Positions 1 to 8,542 are shown, counted from the stretch's first letter. The stretch: 64,000 nucleotides of DNA from Coriobacteriaceae bacterium (GCA_902363125.1 CABIZD010000011.1:1-64000); one strand, 5' to 3'. The notes: generated by a model from the sequence alone, not told the origin. Numbers and translations are program-made.

Positions 1-38
1 GCGCGGCTGCGCCTATGGCACTTCAACATCATTGTCGC

Positions 39-78
39 AGCCCCGACCCGCGGTCACGAGCGGGGGCTCCTATCTTTT
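39..78 (+). terminator. Probable rho-independent terminator
   Basis: AGCCCC (39-44) can pair with GGGGCT (63-68), with additional GC pairing inside the loop, followed by a T-rich run at 71-78. It would end a gene lying before the window on the plus strand; nothing of that gene is recognisable here. Confidence 0.45.
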
Positions 79-143
79 TAGTGCCCTCGGATTGGGTCAT
101 AGTGTCTGTCGGTGCCAAAGCATCGGCGTTGCCTTGATCAACG

Positions 144-176
144 CCTGCCAAAAAGGGACGGGTTTATTTTGGTCGG
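144..176. repeat. GGGAC-core hairpin repeat, copy 1
   Basis: CCTGCCAAAA (144-153) and TTTTGGTCGG (167-176) form an imperfect stem around a GGGACGGGTTTA core. Nearly the same sequence occurs in reverse complement at 24215-24251, between the second and third gene of the Shango operon, so this is a dispersed repeat and not a chance hairpin. Confidence 0.6.
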
Positions 177-208
177 TTTTATCTGGGCAAACGTGGTCGT
201 CTATCGCA

Positions 209-270
209 ATGTAGTCGTTGGGGACGTTCTTGTTTGACTAGTCGTTTAAGAACGTCCCCAACGACTACAT
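209..270. repeat. Perfect 23 bp inverted repeat (GGGAC-core family)
   Basis: Positions 209-231 and 248-270 are exact reverse complements, separated by 16 nt. The arms contain GGGGAC/GTCCCC. A roughly 29 nt part of the right half (about 238-268) recurs almost unchanged at 55161-55190, where the outer arms are different. No T-run follows, so a simple terminator role is doubtful. Confidence 0.75.
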
Positions 271-275
271 AGCAT

Positions 276-339
276 GAGAGTGGATAATCTCCCGGTTTGA
301 GCCCATATTCATGCTCAAGGTGGGAGATTGTCCACTCTC
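276..339. repeat. 18 bp inverted repeat with nested inner stem
   Basis: GAGAGTGGATAATCTCCC (276-293) pairs with 322-339 with one G-T wobble. An inner stem TTGAGC/GCTCAA (297-302, 313-318) is nested inside. It lies just downstream of the pdxT stop on the minus strand, so it may end or protect the pdxST transcript, but it has no T-run. Confidence 0.6.
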
Positions 340-362
340 GTTTCGTTTGATGATTTCGATGC

Positions 363-950
363 CTACATTTGGAGGAAGAGCTCGTGGAGGCGCGTGTCGT
401 CGTCGAGCTCGGGGTGGAAGGTTACGCCGAGCTGGCTGCCCTGACGGGCGGCGACGATACGGCCGTCGACTTTCGCTAAGGCCTTGGCGTCGCCGTGGAC
501 CTCGACGATGCGGGGCGCGCGGATAAACGTCAGTGGCACTTCACCGTCGATGCCGGCTAGCTGCCCCTTGGTTCGAAAGCTGCCGAGCTGCCTGCCGTAG
601 GCATTGCGCTCGACAAGTACATCCATGGTTGCCAAACGCGGCGTGCCCTTATCGTCATGGGCGGCAAGGTCGTGAGCCAGCAGAATTAGGCCGGCACAGG
701 TGCCCAGGACGGGTATGCCTTCAGAGATGCGGGCACGAAGCTCCTCGAGCATGCCCAACTCATCAAGCAGCTTCCCTTGAACGGTAGACTCGCCGCCGGG
801 AAGTACCAGACGGTCAAAGTCCTGCTTTAAATCAGGCGCCTGCCTCAGCTCAATACAGTGTGCGCCAAGCTCGGCTAGTCTTGTCTCGTGCTCGGCAAAA
901 GCGCCTTGGACCGCCAGCACGGCGACCGTTTGGTCTGCATAATCGCTCAT
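363..950 (-). CDS. pdxT: PLP synthase glutaminase subunit PdxT
   Basis: This 195-residue class I glutamine amidotransferase hydrolyses glutamine and channels ammonia to PdxS for deoxyxylulose-5-phosphate-independent synthesis of pyridoxal 5'-phosphate in the cytosol. The GGEST motif near residue 52, the nucleophile Cys85 in GTCAGL, and the His179/Glu181 pair in FHPEL complete the catalytic triad. Length is normal for the family. An AAAGGA ribosome site precedes the ATG, and the gene follows pdxS by 20 bp, so the two are surely cotranscribed. Confidence 0.97.
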   Translation of the reverse strand: MSDYADQTVAVLAVQGAFAEHETRLAELGAHCIELRQAPDLKQDFDRLVLPGGESTVQGKLLDELGMLEELRARISEGIPVLGTCAGLILLAHDLAAHDDKGTPRLATMDVLVERNAYGRQLGSFRTKGQLAGIDGEVPLTFIRAPRIVEVHGDAKALAKVDGRIVAARQGSQLGVTFHPELDDDTRLHELFLQM

Positions 951-970
951 GTGCGATCCTTTCTGCTGGA

Positions 971-1861
971 CTAGCGCCCGCGCTCTTCCATGATAATCTC
1001 GATCTCGTCGGCGTTGATGCCCACCATGGCCTCGCCCAGGTCCTCCGAAAGCTCGGCAATGAGTTTGGCATCGGTGAAGTTTGCCACGGCCTTGACGATG
1101 GCGGCTGCGCGCTTGGCGGGGTCGCCGCTCTTAAAGATGCCCGAGCCGACAAAGACGCCTTCGGCGCCCAGCTGCATCATCAGCGCGGCGTCGGCGGGGG
1201 TCGCTACGCCGCCGGCGGCAAAGTTCACGACGGGAAGCTTACCCGTGGCATGGACCTCGCGCACCAGCTCGACCGGAACCTGCAGTTGCTTGGCTGCCTC
1301 AAAGAGCTCGTCGTCGCGCAGGGCAACAACGTCGCGGATCTGCTTTTGGATTTTGCGCATGTGACGCACGGCCTGAACGACGTCGCCCGTACCCGGCTCA
1401 CCCTTGGTGCGAATCATCGTGGCGCCCTCGGCAACACGGCGCAGCGCCTCGCCCAGATCGCGGGCGCCGCAGACAAACGGCACGTCAAACTGGGTCTTGT
1501 CGATGTGATAGACGTCATCGGCAGGGGAGAGAACCTCGGACTCATCGATGTAGTCGATCTCGATGGCCTGAAGGACCTGCGCCTCGACGATGTGACCGAT
1601 GCGGCACTTGGCCATAACAGGGATGGAGACGGCCTCTTGGATGCCCTTGATCATCTTGGGGTCGCTCATGCGCGAGACGCCGCCTGCGGCGCGGATGTCG
1701 GCCGGAATGCGCTCGAGTGCCATGACGGCGCAGGCGCCCGCCTCCTCGGCGATGCGCGCCTGCTCGGGTGTGGTGACGTCCATGATGACGCCGCCCTTGA
1801 GCATCTGCGCGAGTTCGCGATTGAGTTTGACGCGATCGGCCTTGCTGGTCTGTTCTGCCAT
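971..1861 (-). CDS. pdxS: PLP synthase subunit PdxS
   Basis: PdxS (about 296 residues) is the (beta/alpha)8-barrel synthase that condenses ribose 5-phosphate, glyceraldehyde 3-phosphate and ammonia into pyridoxal 5'-phosphate. The very conserved segments [26 protein letters not shown] and [18 protein letters not shown] are all visible. The start at 1861 (MAEQTS) is chosen over an upstream in-frame codon because AAGGGAG sits at the right spacing before it. pdxS is first in a two-gene operon with pdxT, and divergent from a MocR-type regulator that probably controls it. Confidence 0.97.
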   Translation of the reverse strand: MAEQTSKADRVKLNRELAQMLKGGVIMDVTTPEQARIAEEAGACAVMALERIPADIRAAGGVSRMSDPKMIKGIQEAVSIPVMAKCRIGHIVEAQVLQAIEIDYIDESEVLSPADDVYHIDKTQFDVPFVCGARDLGEALRRVAEGATMIRTKGEPGTGDVVQAVRHMRKIQKQIRDVVALRDDELFEAAKQLQVPVELVREVHATGKLPVVNFAAGGVATPADAALMMQLGAEGVFVGSGIFKSGDPAKRAAAIVKAVANFTDAKLIAELSEDLGEAMVGINADEIEIIMEERGR

Positions 1862-1951
1862 GGTTGCTCCCTTGGTTGGCATGTGCATTGCTTGACGGAA
1901 CATCCTATCGGGGAGCTGGGTATGGCGAAATACTCAGTTTTCGAGATAATA

Positions 1952-1995
1952 ATAAGGTCAGCTTAATACCAGATTGAACAGCTCGATAAGGTCAG
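1952..1995. promoter_or_regulatory. Direct repeat, candidate PdxR operator
   Basis: ATAAGGTCAG occurs twice in the same orientation, at 1952-1961 and 1986-1995, spaced 34 bp (about three helical turns), in the short gap between divergent pdxS and the MocR gene. MocR/PdxR regulators typically bind direct repeats in such divergent intergenic regions. The second copy is close to the ribosome site of the regulator, which fits autorepression. Binding itself is inferred. Confidence 0.5.
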
Positions 1996-2006
1996 GTGGC
2001 AAACTC

Positions 2007-3443
2007 ATGCTTGACTACAATTTGGAAAAACGTGGCGAGGCATCGCTTTATGAGTATGTTTACCAGCAAATCCGAGATGATATTGTTGCTGGACGTATTG
2101 TGGCGGGGGAGCATCTTCCGTCTAAGCGCGCCTTTGCCCGTCATCTGGGAATCAGTGTCATTACCATCGAGAATGCATATAGCCAGTTACTCGCTGAGGG
2201 CTATATTTGCTCAATGCCGCGTCGTGGCTACTACGCTTGCGAGCTTCCGGATGCACCGGTTTTGGCTTCGGCTGCGGAGGGCATCGACCGAGATGTCGTC
2301 TCTGTGGGCCCCAGCGTGCATGATGTCAACGGACAGGTCGAGCGATTCGATGCGCTTTCTCCTTCTGCTTTGGAGGCGGCGCGGCTTTGGCAAAGCGCGC
2401 TACGGGCGACGCTGGCATCCGAAGACGAGCGCGAAATCTTTTCGCCCGCACCGGCGCAGGGCACTGCTCGGCTGCGACGCGCAATTGCTCACCATCTGCA
2501 CGGGACAAGGGGTATGAATGTCGACCCCAACAACATCGTTATCGGTGCGGGCGCCCAGCTGCTCGATACCATGTTGGTTCAGTTGCTTGGCGCGGACAAG
2601 GTGTATGCGGTTGAGGATCCGGGCTATTTGCGTCTGACGCGTATCTATCAGGCTATGGGCTGCCAAGTTCGACATATCCCGTTGGATGATGAGGGCGTGG
2701 ACTTGAGCACTCTGCAGAAAAGCGGGACCGATGTCCTTCACCTGATGCCGTCCCATCAGTATCCGACCGGCCTTGTGACGAGCATTGCGCGTCGCTATGC
2801 GCTTCTGAGCTGGGCCGCCGAGCGACCAGGTCGGTATCTCATCGAAGATGACTTTGATTGTGAGTTTCGCCTTGCTGGCAAGCCGATTCCCGCGCTCGCG
2901 TCGATCGATGCCGCCCAGTCGGTTATCTACACCAACACGTTTTCGAAGAGCCTTTCATCGGCGTTGCGTTTGGCGTACATGGTGTTGCCCGATGAGTTAA
3001 TGGAGCGGTTTAGGCGCAACCTTGGTTTCTACGCCTCGTCGGTGAGCTCTGTTGACCAGGTCGCTTTGGCGCGTTTGCTGGAATCGGGTGATTACGAGCG
3101 ACATGTGAACCGCGTGCGCGTTCGTGCTCGCGAGGCGCGTGATGGCCTGATGGCGCTTGTGCGGAAGGTATTTCCGGCAGGAGAGGTCTCGATCGAGCAT
3201 GCAGACGCGGGCCTTTACTGTATCGTGGTTGCGGAGCGTGGAACGGGCGGAAGCACTTTTGCATGGGCCCTCACGCGCTCGAGCATCCCTTTTATCGATA
3301 TCGGTGACTGTTTTTGGTGTGCCGATGGCGCATCTGTCCCTGAAAACACAACTCAAATTCTTGTTCAGTATGACGATCTGAGTCCAAAAGTACTAACAAC
3401 CTTGGAATTGCAGCTAATGGGGGGCACTCTGCAACCTAAGTGA
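2007..3443 (+). CDS. pdxR: MocR-family regulator, probable PdxR
   Basis: The protein joins an N-terminal GntR winged helix (residues about 8-75, with LPSKRAFARHLGIS and the recognition helix) to a class I aminotransferase-like domain that binds PLP. The PLP lysine is visible in TFSKSL (about Lys314 from this start). The ATG at 2007 is preferred over a TTG upstream because AGGTGG precedes it. Position next to pdxST strongly suggests it senses PLP and controls B6 synthesis. Its last codon (AAG) and TGA stop lie inside the left end of a repeat element at 3438-3556, so the natural C-terminus may have been replaced by that insertion. Confidence 0.9.
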   Translation: MLDYNLEKRGEASLYEYVYQQIRDDIVAGRIVAGEHLPSKRAFARHLGISVITIENAYSQLLAEGYICSMPRRGYYACELPDAPVLASAAEGIDRDVVSVGPSVHDVNGQVERFDALSPSALEAARLWQSALRATLASEDEREIFSPAPAQGTARLRRAIAHHLHGTRGMNVDPNNIVIGAGAQLLDTMLVQLLGADKVYAVEDPGYLRLTRIYQAMGCQVRHIPLDDEGVDLSTLQKSGTDVLHLMPSHQYPTGLVTSIARRYALLSWAAERPGRYLIEDDFDCEFRLAGKPIPALASIDAAQSVIYTNTFSKSLSSALRLAYMVLPDELMERFRRNLGFYASSVSSVDQVALARLLESGDYERHVNRVRVRAREARDGLMALVRKVFPAGEVSIEHADAGLYCIVVAERGTGGSTFAWALTRSSIPFIDIGDCFWCADGASVPENTTQILVQYDDLSPKVLTTLELQLMGGTLQPK

Positions 3444-3556
3444 GTAGACTTTTAGCACTTTGGCGACCAGGCAGTTTTGTAGCAAGCTATTTACCTGCGG
3501 TTTTGAAAAGCAGGATGACCGGCCTGCTCGGGATGTTCAAAAAAGTCTACTCACTT
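3438..3556. repeat. TIR element, copy A (119 bp)
   Basis: The 16 bp ends AAGTGAGTAGACTTTT (3438-3453) and AAAAGTCTACTCACTT (3541-3556) are perfect inverted repeats. The interior shares GCACTTTGGCGAC and TTTACCTGCGG with copy B at 4855-4977 and, less strongly, copy C at 14875-14997. It carries no coding capacity. It supplies the stop codon of the preceding MocR gene. MITE-like in build, but no cognate transposase is in the window. Confidence 0.85.
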
Positions 3557-3589
3557 GCCGCGCAAAGCTCCTGCATGAGAAAAAATGGG

Positions 3590-3655
3590 GTTTTCAACAG
3601 GGCTTCGTCCAGCTCTCGGCAAGCTTTTGGCCAGTTGGGGAGTGCTGTTGAAAAC
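3590..3655. repeat. 11 bp inverted repeat with 44 nt loop
   Basis: GTTTTCAACAG (3590-3600) is exactly complementary to CTGTTGAAAAC (3645-3655). It sits between TIR copy A and the nuclease-like gene and could be part of that gene's leader or control region. Function is unknown. Confidence 0.5.
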
Positions 3656-3738
3656 TTGGCAGTCCGTTCGGCGCCATTTTTGGTGCGTTCGCGCCAATGC
3701 GTGACTGACTGGGTTGAAATTCGTGTTTTCCTGTGCCT

Positions 3739-4866
3739 ATGAAGGATTTACTTTGTGACATATCGGCTTTTAGGTACTGGCGTTTGCCTCCTCAAGTCCG
3801 CGCTTTGTGTCCGCCGCTTCCACGACCGGAAGAAGACCGGCAGCGATATGATCTCGCCCGCAACCCGACGGCTGCGGTCGCGCTCGGTTTTCCGTTGTAT
3901 ACATTGGTTCGGACGAGAAACAAACGGACTTGTCCAGCCAGCATTAGGCAGCGGCTGTTTCTTGGTGAGCTTCCCAGGGAATCCGTGCTGGAAACGGAGC
4001 ATGGGTTTTTGATTACGTCTCCTCTACTGACGGCATTCATCATGTCGCGGCACCTGACGGATCTCCAGCTTCTTTTGGTATTGGCGGAGATGTGTGGCTT
4101 GTTTGCGGTGTGCGCTCTGCCGGCGGCACTTGAGGCGGAGCTTTCGCGTGCAATTGATTCGGGCGCGATTTCGACAACGTTCGGTTGGGTGCGCTGCCCG
4201 TCCGAGGACGGCACCGCCTCAAATTTATGGCGTCGAGACGCTTTGGTTTTGGGCGGAGACCTTGACCGTTTTTGTTCAGATGTTTGCGGGATGCGTTACG
4301 GCAATAGATTTATGGCGGTATCGCAACTCGTTCCATTGGGTGCCGCGTCGCCTTTTGAGGTCGAGGCGTATTTGCTACTTGCACTGCCGCGATCCCTGGG
4401 AGGCGAAGGTTTTTGCGATATAGAGCTTAATGTTGAAGTGATGCTAGGCACAAGTGCTCGAGCGATTGTGGGAAAGTCCCGTATATATATCGACCTACTT
4501 CTTTCTTCACCGGACGGTAGGCGACAGGTGGCCATTGAATGTCAGGGAAAGGCCTCGCACGGACGCGCAGGGGATGGCTTGCGTGACGCTGACCGCATGA
4601 CGGCCCTTCAGGCCATGGGCTACGATGTGCTTCTCCTGACACACAGACAGATATCGGATGAGGATAGATTCCGCGCGATCGTTAAGGCCGTATGCAGGAT
4701 GCTCGATGCTGAATATCGTGATAAAAGCTCAGATGAGCAAAGGGCTGAGACATTACTCAGGTCTGAACTATTCGTTGACTGGACAAAATTGGGAGTAATC
4801 GACGGAAAGATGCCCGTTAGACACAAAATGGCTCGATCGTGGACGGCTGCGAATCTAAGTGAGTAG
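3739..4866 (+). CDS. DUF559/Vsr-type nuclease-fold protein, AbiEi-like
   Basis: About 375 residues. The C-terminal part (roughly residues 245-325) has the pattern of DUF559/Vsr-like PD-(D/E)XK domains: an Asp in RIYIDLL, Glu in VAIECQGK, then RDADRMTALQAMGYDVLLLT. The middle part (ITSPLLTAFIMS, then LLVLAEMCGLF) resembles AbiEi-type antitoxin/regulator proteins that end in this nuclease fold. A DNA-binding or cleaving role is inferred only. The catalytic Lys is replaced by Gln, so activity is uncertain. The gene looks AT-richer than its neighbours, has a weak ribosome site (ATG 3739 or GTG 3733), lies between two copies of a TIR element, and its last codons and stop are supplied by copy B. 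It may be a carried cargo gene. Confidence 0.6.
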   Translation: MKDLLCDISAFRYWRLPPQVRALCPPLPRPEEDRQRYDLARNPTAAVALGFPLYTLVRTRNKRTCPASIRQRLFLGELPRESVLETEHGFLITSPLLTAFIMSRHLTDLQLLLVLAEMCGLFAVCALPAALEAELSRAIDSGAISTTFGWVRCPSEDGTASNLWRRDALVLGGDLDRFCSDVCGMRYGNRFMAVSQLVPLGAASPFEVEAYLLLALPRSLGGEGFCDIELNVEVMLGTSARAIVGKSRIYIDLLLSSPDGRRQVAIECQGKASHGRAGDGLRDADRMTALQAMGYDVLLLTHRQISDEDRFRAIVKAVCRMLDAEYRDKSSDEQRAETLLRSELFVDWTKLGVIDGKMPVRHKMARSWTAANLSE

Positions 4867-4977
4867 ACTTTTGGCACTTTGGCGACTAGGTCGTTTTGCA
4901 ACAAGGCATTTACCTGCGGCTTTATAAAGTGATATGGATGGTCTGCTCGGCAAGTTCCAAAAAGTCTACTCACTTAG
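4855..4977. repeat. TIR element, copy B (123 bp)
   Basis: Perfect 18 bp ends: CTAAGTGAGTAGACTTTT (4855-4872) and its complement at 4960-4977. The interior matches copy A at many positions, including the TTTACCTGCGG block. The upstream nuclease-like gene reads into the left end and terminates there (NLSE then TAG). Confidence 0.85.
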
Positions 4978-5043
4978 TTTTTGACGAGAAGCCGATGCCG
5001 AAGGCGGTCCTATTTCAGGTAGTTAACAAGTTTGTGAGGCACG

Positions 5044-5072
5044 AAAAAGGCCCGAACCATGCGGTCCGGGCC
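5044..5072 (-). terminator. Terminator of the rubrerythrin gene
   Basis: Read on the minus strand, a GC-rich stem (5049-5072) built on GGCCCG/CGGGCC is followed by five T residues. It lies 36 bp past the rubrerythrin stop. Confidence 0.8.
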
Positions 5073-5107
5073 TCATCGAGCTAGAGGTTATGTCTCAGGT
5101 TGCTGGC

Positions 5108-5668
5108 TTAGCCGAAGTAGCGCTTGAGCAGGCCGGCGAAAGCCTTGCCGTGGCGAGCCTCGTCGCGAGCCATCTCGTGCACGGTGTCGTGGATGGCATC
5201 GAGGCCAGCGGCCTTGGCGCGCTTAGCAAGATCGGTCTTGCCGGCGGTGGCGCCGTTCTCGGCCTCAACGCGCATCTCGAGGTTCTTCTTGGTGGAGTCG
5301 GTTACGACCTCGCCCAGGAGCTCAGCGAACTTGGCAGCGTGCTCGGCCTCCTCGTGGGCAGCCTTCTCCCAGTACAGGCCGATCTCGGGATAGCCCTCGC
5401 GATGAGCGACGCGCGCCATGGCCAGGTACATACCGACCTCGGAGCACTCGCCCTCAAAGTTGGCGCGCAGGTCGGCAACGATGTCCTCGGAGACGCCCTC
5501 CATCTTGGCGACGCCCACGACGTGCTCGGCAGCCCACTCGAGCTGACCCTCCTCCTGCTTCAGGAAGCGAGAACCGGGAACGCCGCACTGGGGGCACTTG
5601 AAGTCCTCGGGCAGCTGGTCGCCGTCGAACTCTTCCACATAACCGCAAACGGGGCAAACAAACTTCAT
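5108..5668 (-). CDS. rbr: Rubrerythrin with N-terminal rubredoxin domain
   Basis: A 186-residue cytosolic non-haem diiron peroxidase that removes hydrogen peroxide in anaerobes, with reduced rubredoxin or NADH systems as electron source. The rubredoxin-like Fe site (Cys5, Cys8, Cys25, Cys28) is at the N-terminus, the 'reverse' order seen in clostridial oxygen-detoxifying rubrerythrins, followed by a ferritin-like four-helix domain with EEAEH and DEARH iron ligands. The start at 5668 is favoured over an upstream extension because AAAGGA precedes MKFVCPVC. Single-gene unit with its own terminator. Confidence 0.93.
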   Translation of the reverse strand: MKFVCPVCGYVEEFDGDQLPEDFKCPQCGVPGSRFLKQEEGQLEWAAEHVVGVAKMEGVSEDIVADLRANFEGECSEVGMYLAMARVAHREGYPEIGLYWEKAAHEEAEHAAKFAELLGEVVTDSTKKNLEMRVEAENGATAGKTDLAKRAKAAGLDAIHDTVHEMARDEARHGKAFAGLLKRYFG

Positions 5669-5750
5669 GATTCGATCCTTTCGATCGATGGCGATTGTGC
5701 GCTCGTCCGGTCCCGTAAGGGCCCTCTCCGGACGTGCGTCTTGACGAGTT

Positions 5751-5780
5751 CTATTATCCATAAATGCAACCAAATGTGAA
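5751..5780 (-). promoter_or_regulatory. Candidate rubrerythrin promoter
   Basis: On the minus strand TTCACA (5780-5775) and TAATAG (5756-5751) are spaced 18 nt. The leader that follows contains a GTCCGG...CCGGAC inverted repeat (about 5705-5735) that could fold in the 5' UTR. Confidence 0.4.
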
Positions 5781-5890
5781 GCCTATTAGGAATGATTTTT
5801 AATAAAACAATTTTGAGATATGAAGATGTTGATTGATTAACGATTGGCAGGCCGTCTTTGACCGCCGCTGAGTACAATCGGGCGAGCAAA

Positions 5891-5906
5891 TGTTGACCTA
5901 TCAACA
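5891..5906. promoter_or_regulatory. Candidate operator before the alcohol dehydrogenase
   Basis: TGTTGA-CCTA-TCAACA is a perfect 6+6 dyad, located 13 bp after a TACAAT -10-like box (5873-5878) and just before the ribosome site. The position suits a repressor of the ADH/ALDH operon. No regulator gene is adjacent. Confidence 0.45.
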
Positions 5907-5924
5907 AATGAAGGAGTTTCCTTT

Positions 5925-7145
5925 ATGCATCTAGCCCGTCGTGCCTGGTGCCGAACATATCAGACGGTTTTTCGCATTGCATTGCCGATCCTGCCCTATA
6001 CCGAGCCGCGCATTTTAGAGCATGCCGAGGATGTGCCCGCGGTGCTTCAAAAGCGCTCGATCCAGAAGGTCCTTATCGTGACGGATCCCGGCATTGCCCG
6101 TCTGGGGCTCACGGCACCGCTCGAGACGGCGCTCGCATGCAGGGGGATTGGCGTTACGGTCTATGCCGAAACGCGTGCAAACCCCACGGTTTCAAACGTG
6201 GAAGAAGCGGCGTCCCTGTATCGAGAGAGCGCCTGCCAGGCCATTATCGGCTTTGGCGGTGGCTCGGCCATGGACTGTGCCAAGGGCGTGGGCGCACGCA
6301 TTGCGCAGCCAAACAAGCCCATCAACAAGATGCGCGGCCTGCTGCGGATTCATCGTCGCCTGCCGCTGCTCATCGCCGTTCCCACTACCGCCGGTACGGG
6401 AAGCGAAGTCACGCTTGCGGCGGTAATTACCGATGACGGGACGCACTACAAATACCCCATTAACGACTTTGTGCTCATCCCGCGTTTTGCAGTCCACGAC
6501 CCCGAGTTTACGTGCGGCTTGCCCGCTTCCATTACGGGGCAGACGGGCATGGACGCCCTGACGCATGCCGTTGAGGCCTTTATCGGGCGAAGCACCACGC
6601 CCTATACGCGCAAGATGGCGCGACAGGCGGTGCAGCTTATCCACGACAATTTGCTCGAGGCCTATGAGCATGGTGACGACATGCGCGCTCGTCGCAATAT
6701 GCTTTCGGCGGCGTATAAGGCGGGCGTTGCGTTTACCCGCTCCTATGTCGGATATGTGCATGCCATCGCGCACAGTCTGGGCGGCCGATACGGAATTCCG
6801 CACGGTTTGGCCAACGCGATCATCCTGCCGCACATGCTTCGCGCTTATGGTGACGCCGCCGCCCCCAAGCTTGCCGATCTTGCTCGCATGGCGGGCATTG
6901 CGCCGGCTACCGCGCAGGATAGTCTTGCGGCCGAGGCCTTTATCGATTGGGTCGACCGCATGAACGAGATCCTGGGAATCCCCAAATATGTCTCGGGCAT
7001 TCGCCGCTCCGACATTCCCGAGATGGCGGCGCATGCCGATGCCGAGGCCAATCCGCTGTACCCCGTTCCGCTTTTGATGGACCGCTTGGAGCTCGAGCGT
7101 ATGTACGAGGTCGTCGCGGGTGGTATGTTTGAGGACGAGAACTAG
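5925..7145 (+). CDS. Iron-containing alcohol dehydrogenase
   Basis: This 406-residue group III alcohol dehydrogenase is expected to interconvert alcohols and aldehydes with NAD(P)H in the cytosol. Visible are the nucleotide-binding GGGSAMDCAK, the PTTAGTGSE segment, and the Fe ligand region MDALTHAVEAFIG and AHSLGGRYGIPHG. AAGGAG precedes the ATG. It is followed after 9 bp by an aldehyde dehydrogenase, so the pair can take an alcohol to the acid, or run in reverse as an electron sink. The exact substrate cannot be read from sequence. Confidence 0.93.
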   Translation: MHLARRAWCRTYQTVFRIALPILPYTEPRILEHAEDVPAVLQKRSIQKVLIVTDPGIARLGLTAPLETALACRGIGVTVYAETRANPTVSNVEEAASLYRESACQAIIGFGGGSAMDCAKGVGARIAQPNKPINKMRGLLRIHRRLPLLIAVPTTAGTGSEVTLAAVITDDGTHYKYPINDFVLIPRFAVHDPEFTCGLPASITGQTGMDALTHAVEAFIGRSTTPYTRKMARQAVQLIHDNLLEAYEHGDDMRARRNMLSAAYKAGVAFTRSYVGYVHAIAHSLGGRYGIPHGLANAIILPHMLRAYGDAAAPKLADLARMAGIAPATAQDSLAAEAFIDWVDRMNEILGIPKYVSGIRRSDIPEMAAHADAEANPLYPVPLLMDRLELERMYEVVAGGMFEDEN

Positions 7146-7154
7146 GAGGGTGCC

Positions 7155-8534
7155 ATGAACACCGAGGAAATTGCGCGCATCGTCGGCGATCAGCGCACTT
7201 ACTTTAAAACGCACGCTACGTTTGATGTTGATGCCCGACGTCGCGCGCTCGTGAGTTTACGCGATGCGGTACGGGCGCACGAGGCCGATATTGCCCATGC
7301 ACTCAAGACCGATTTGGGAAAGTCGCATGACGAGGCATATATGTGCGAGATCGGCACGTCGCTTTCCGAGATTCGTCATCAGATCGCTCACGTGGCTCGA
7401 TGGAGTCGTCCGCGCCTGCGTCCGTGTGACCTTGCCAACGCCGTGAGCGCGTGCAAAACGCGAGCCGTGCCCTATGGCGTCACGCTCATCATGGCTCCGT
7501 GGAACTACCCGTTTTTGCTAACACTCGAGCCGCTCGCCGGCGCCCTTGCCGCGGGCAATACCGTGGTCATCAAGCCGAGTGCCTATGCTCCGGCATCGAG
7601 CGCGGTGCTCAAGCAAATCTGTGAAGAGGCATTTGATCCGCGCCTGGTGACGGTTGTCGAGGGCGGGCGCGCCGAGAACGAAGCGTTGCTCGATGAGTGC
7701 TGGGACAAGATCTTCTTTACCGGTAGCGTTCCGGTCGGCAAGCTCGTCATGGAGCGCGCGAGTAAAAACCTCACGCCCGTGACGCTTGAGCTGGGCGGCA
7801 AGAGCCCCTGCATCGTGGATGCGACGGCAAACTTGAAGGTCGCGGCACGGCGTATCGCCTTTGGCAAATGGCTCAACGTAGGGCAGACCTGCGTGGCGCC
7901 CGACTACCTGCTGGTCGATACGCGCGTGCACGACGAGCTGCTGGACCTCATCAGGGAAGAGGCCCGCCGTATGTTTGGCGAGCATCCGCTCGATAACGAG
8001 GATTATGGGCATATCGTCAACGCCAAGCATTTTGCGCGCGTGCGTGGGCTGATCGATCCCGATAAGGTTGTGCTTGGAGGCACGGCGCGCGAGTCATCGC
8101 TCAAGATTGAGCCGACGATTTTGGACGGCGTGACCCCCGATGACGCCGTGATGCAGGAGGAGATTTTCGGCCCCATCTTGCCGGTGCTGACGTTTGAGAG
8201 CCTAGACGAGGCCGAGACGTTTATTACGGATCGTCCGACGCCGCTGGCTCTGTATATCTTTAGCCAGGATCGCGCAGTTCAGCAGCGCTTTGTGCGTTAC
8301 GTGCCCTTTGGCGGCGGCTGCGTCAACGACACGATTATGCACTTGGCTACGAGCCATATGGGCTTTGGTGGCATGGGTGCGAGCGGTATGGGGCGGTACC
8401 ATGGACGCGAGAGCTTCGATACGTTTAGCCACAAGAAGAGCATCGTGAACAAGGCAACGTGGCTGGACGTGCCATTCCGCTATGCTCCTTACGCAAGCTG
8501 GAAGCACAAGTTCGTGCGCATGTTTGTGCATTAG
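7155..8534 (+). CDS. Aldehyde dehydrogenase family protein
   Basis: A 459-residue NAD(P)-dependent aldehyde dehydrogenase. The APWNYPF segment, the cofactor-site FTGSVPVGK, the general base in TLELGGKSP and the catalytic Cys in NVGQTCVAPDY are present. The short length and sequence pattern fit the fatty-aldehyde/YwdH-like subgroup, which is not CoA-acylating. AGGAGGG ribosome site; operonic with the upstream alcohol dehydrogenase. The two likely work on the same small or medium-chain aldehyde. Confidence 0.93.
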   Translation: MNTEEIARIVGDQRTYFKTHATFDVDARRRALVSLRDAVRAHEADIAHALKTDLGKSHDEAYMCEIGTSLSEIRHQIAHVARWSRPRLRPCDLANAVSACKTRAVPYGVTLIMAPWNYPFLLTLEPLAGALAAGNTVVIKPSAYAPASSAVLKQICEEAFDPRLVTVVEGGRAENEALLDECWDKIFFTGSVPVGKLVMERASKNLTPVTLELGGKSPCIVDATANLKVAARRIAFGKWLNVGQTCVAPDYLLVDTRVHDELLDLIREEARRMFGEHPLDNEDYGHIVNAKHFARVRGLIDPDKVVLGGTARESSLKIEPTILDGVTPDDAVMQEEIFGPILPVLTFESLDEAETFITDRPTPLALYIFSQDRAVQQRFVRYVPFGGGCVNDTIMHLATSHMGFGGMGASGMGRYHGRESFDTFSHKKSIVNKATWLDVPFRYAPYASWKHKFVRMFVH

Positions 8535-8542
8535 AAAAGGGC

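Larger units (their letters stand above)
1..362. other. Gene-free stretch with stacked hairpins
   Basis: No convincing coding frame is seen in the first 362 bases. The stretch holds a probable terminator for a gene to the left of the window, then three hairpin-forming repeats listed separately. Their density suggests a landing place for palindromic repeats between two operons. Confidence 0.6.

Noticed and set aside
860..1966. A 368-codon plus-strand frame opposite pdxS
   Set aside because: Shadow of a well-supported pdxS with no ribosome site or homology.
3438..4977. Classical composite transposon or insertion sequence
   Set aside because: The flanking elements have no transposase and no clear target duplication; only a MITE-like or unknown element can be claimed.
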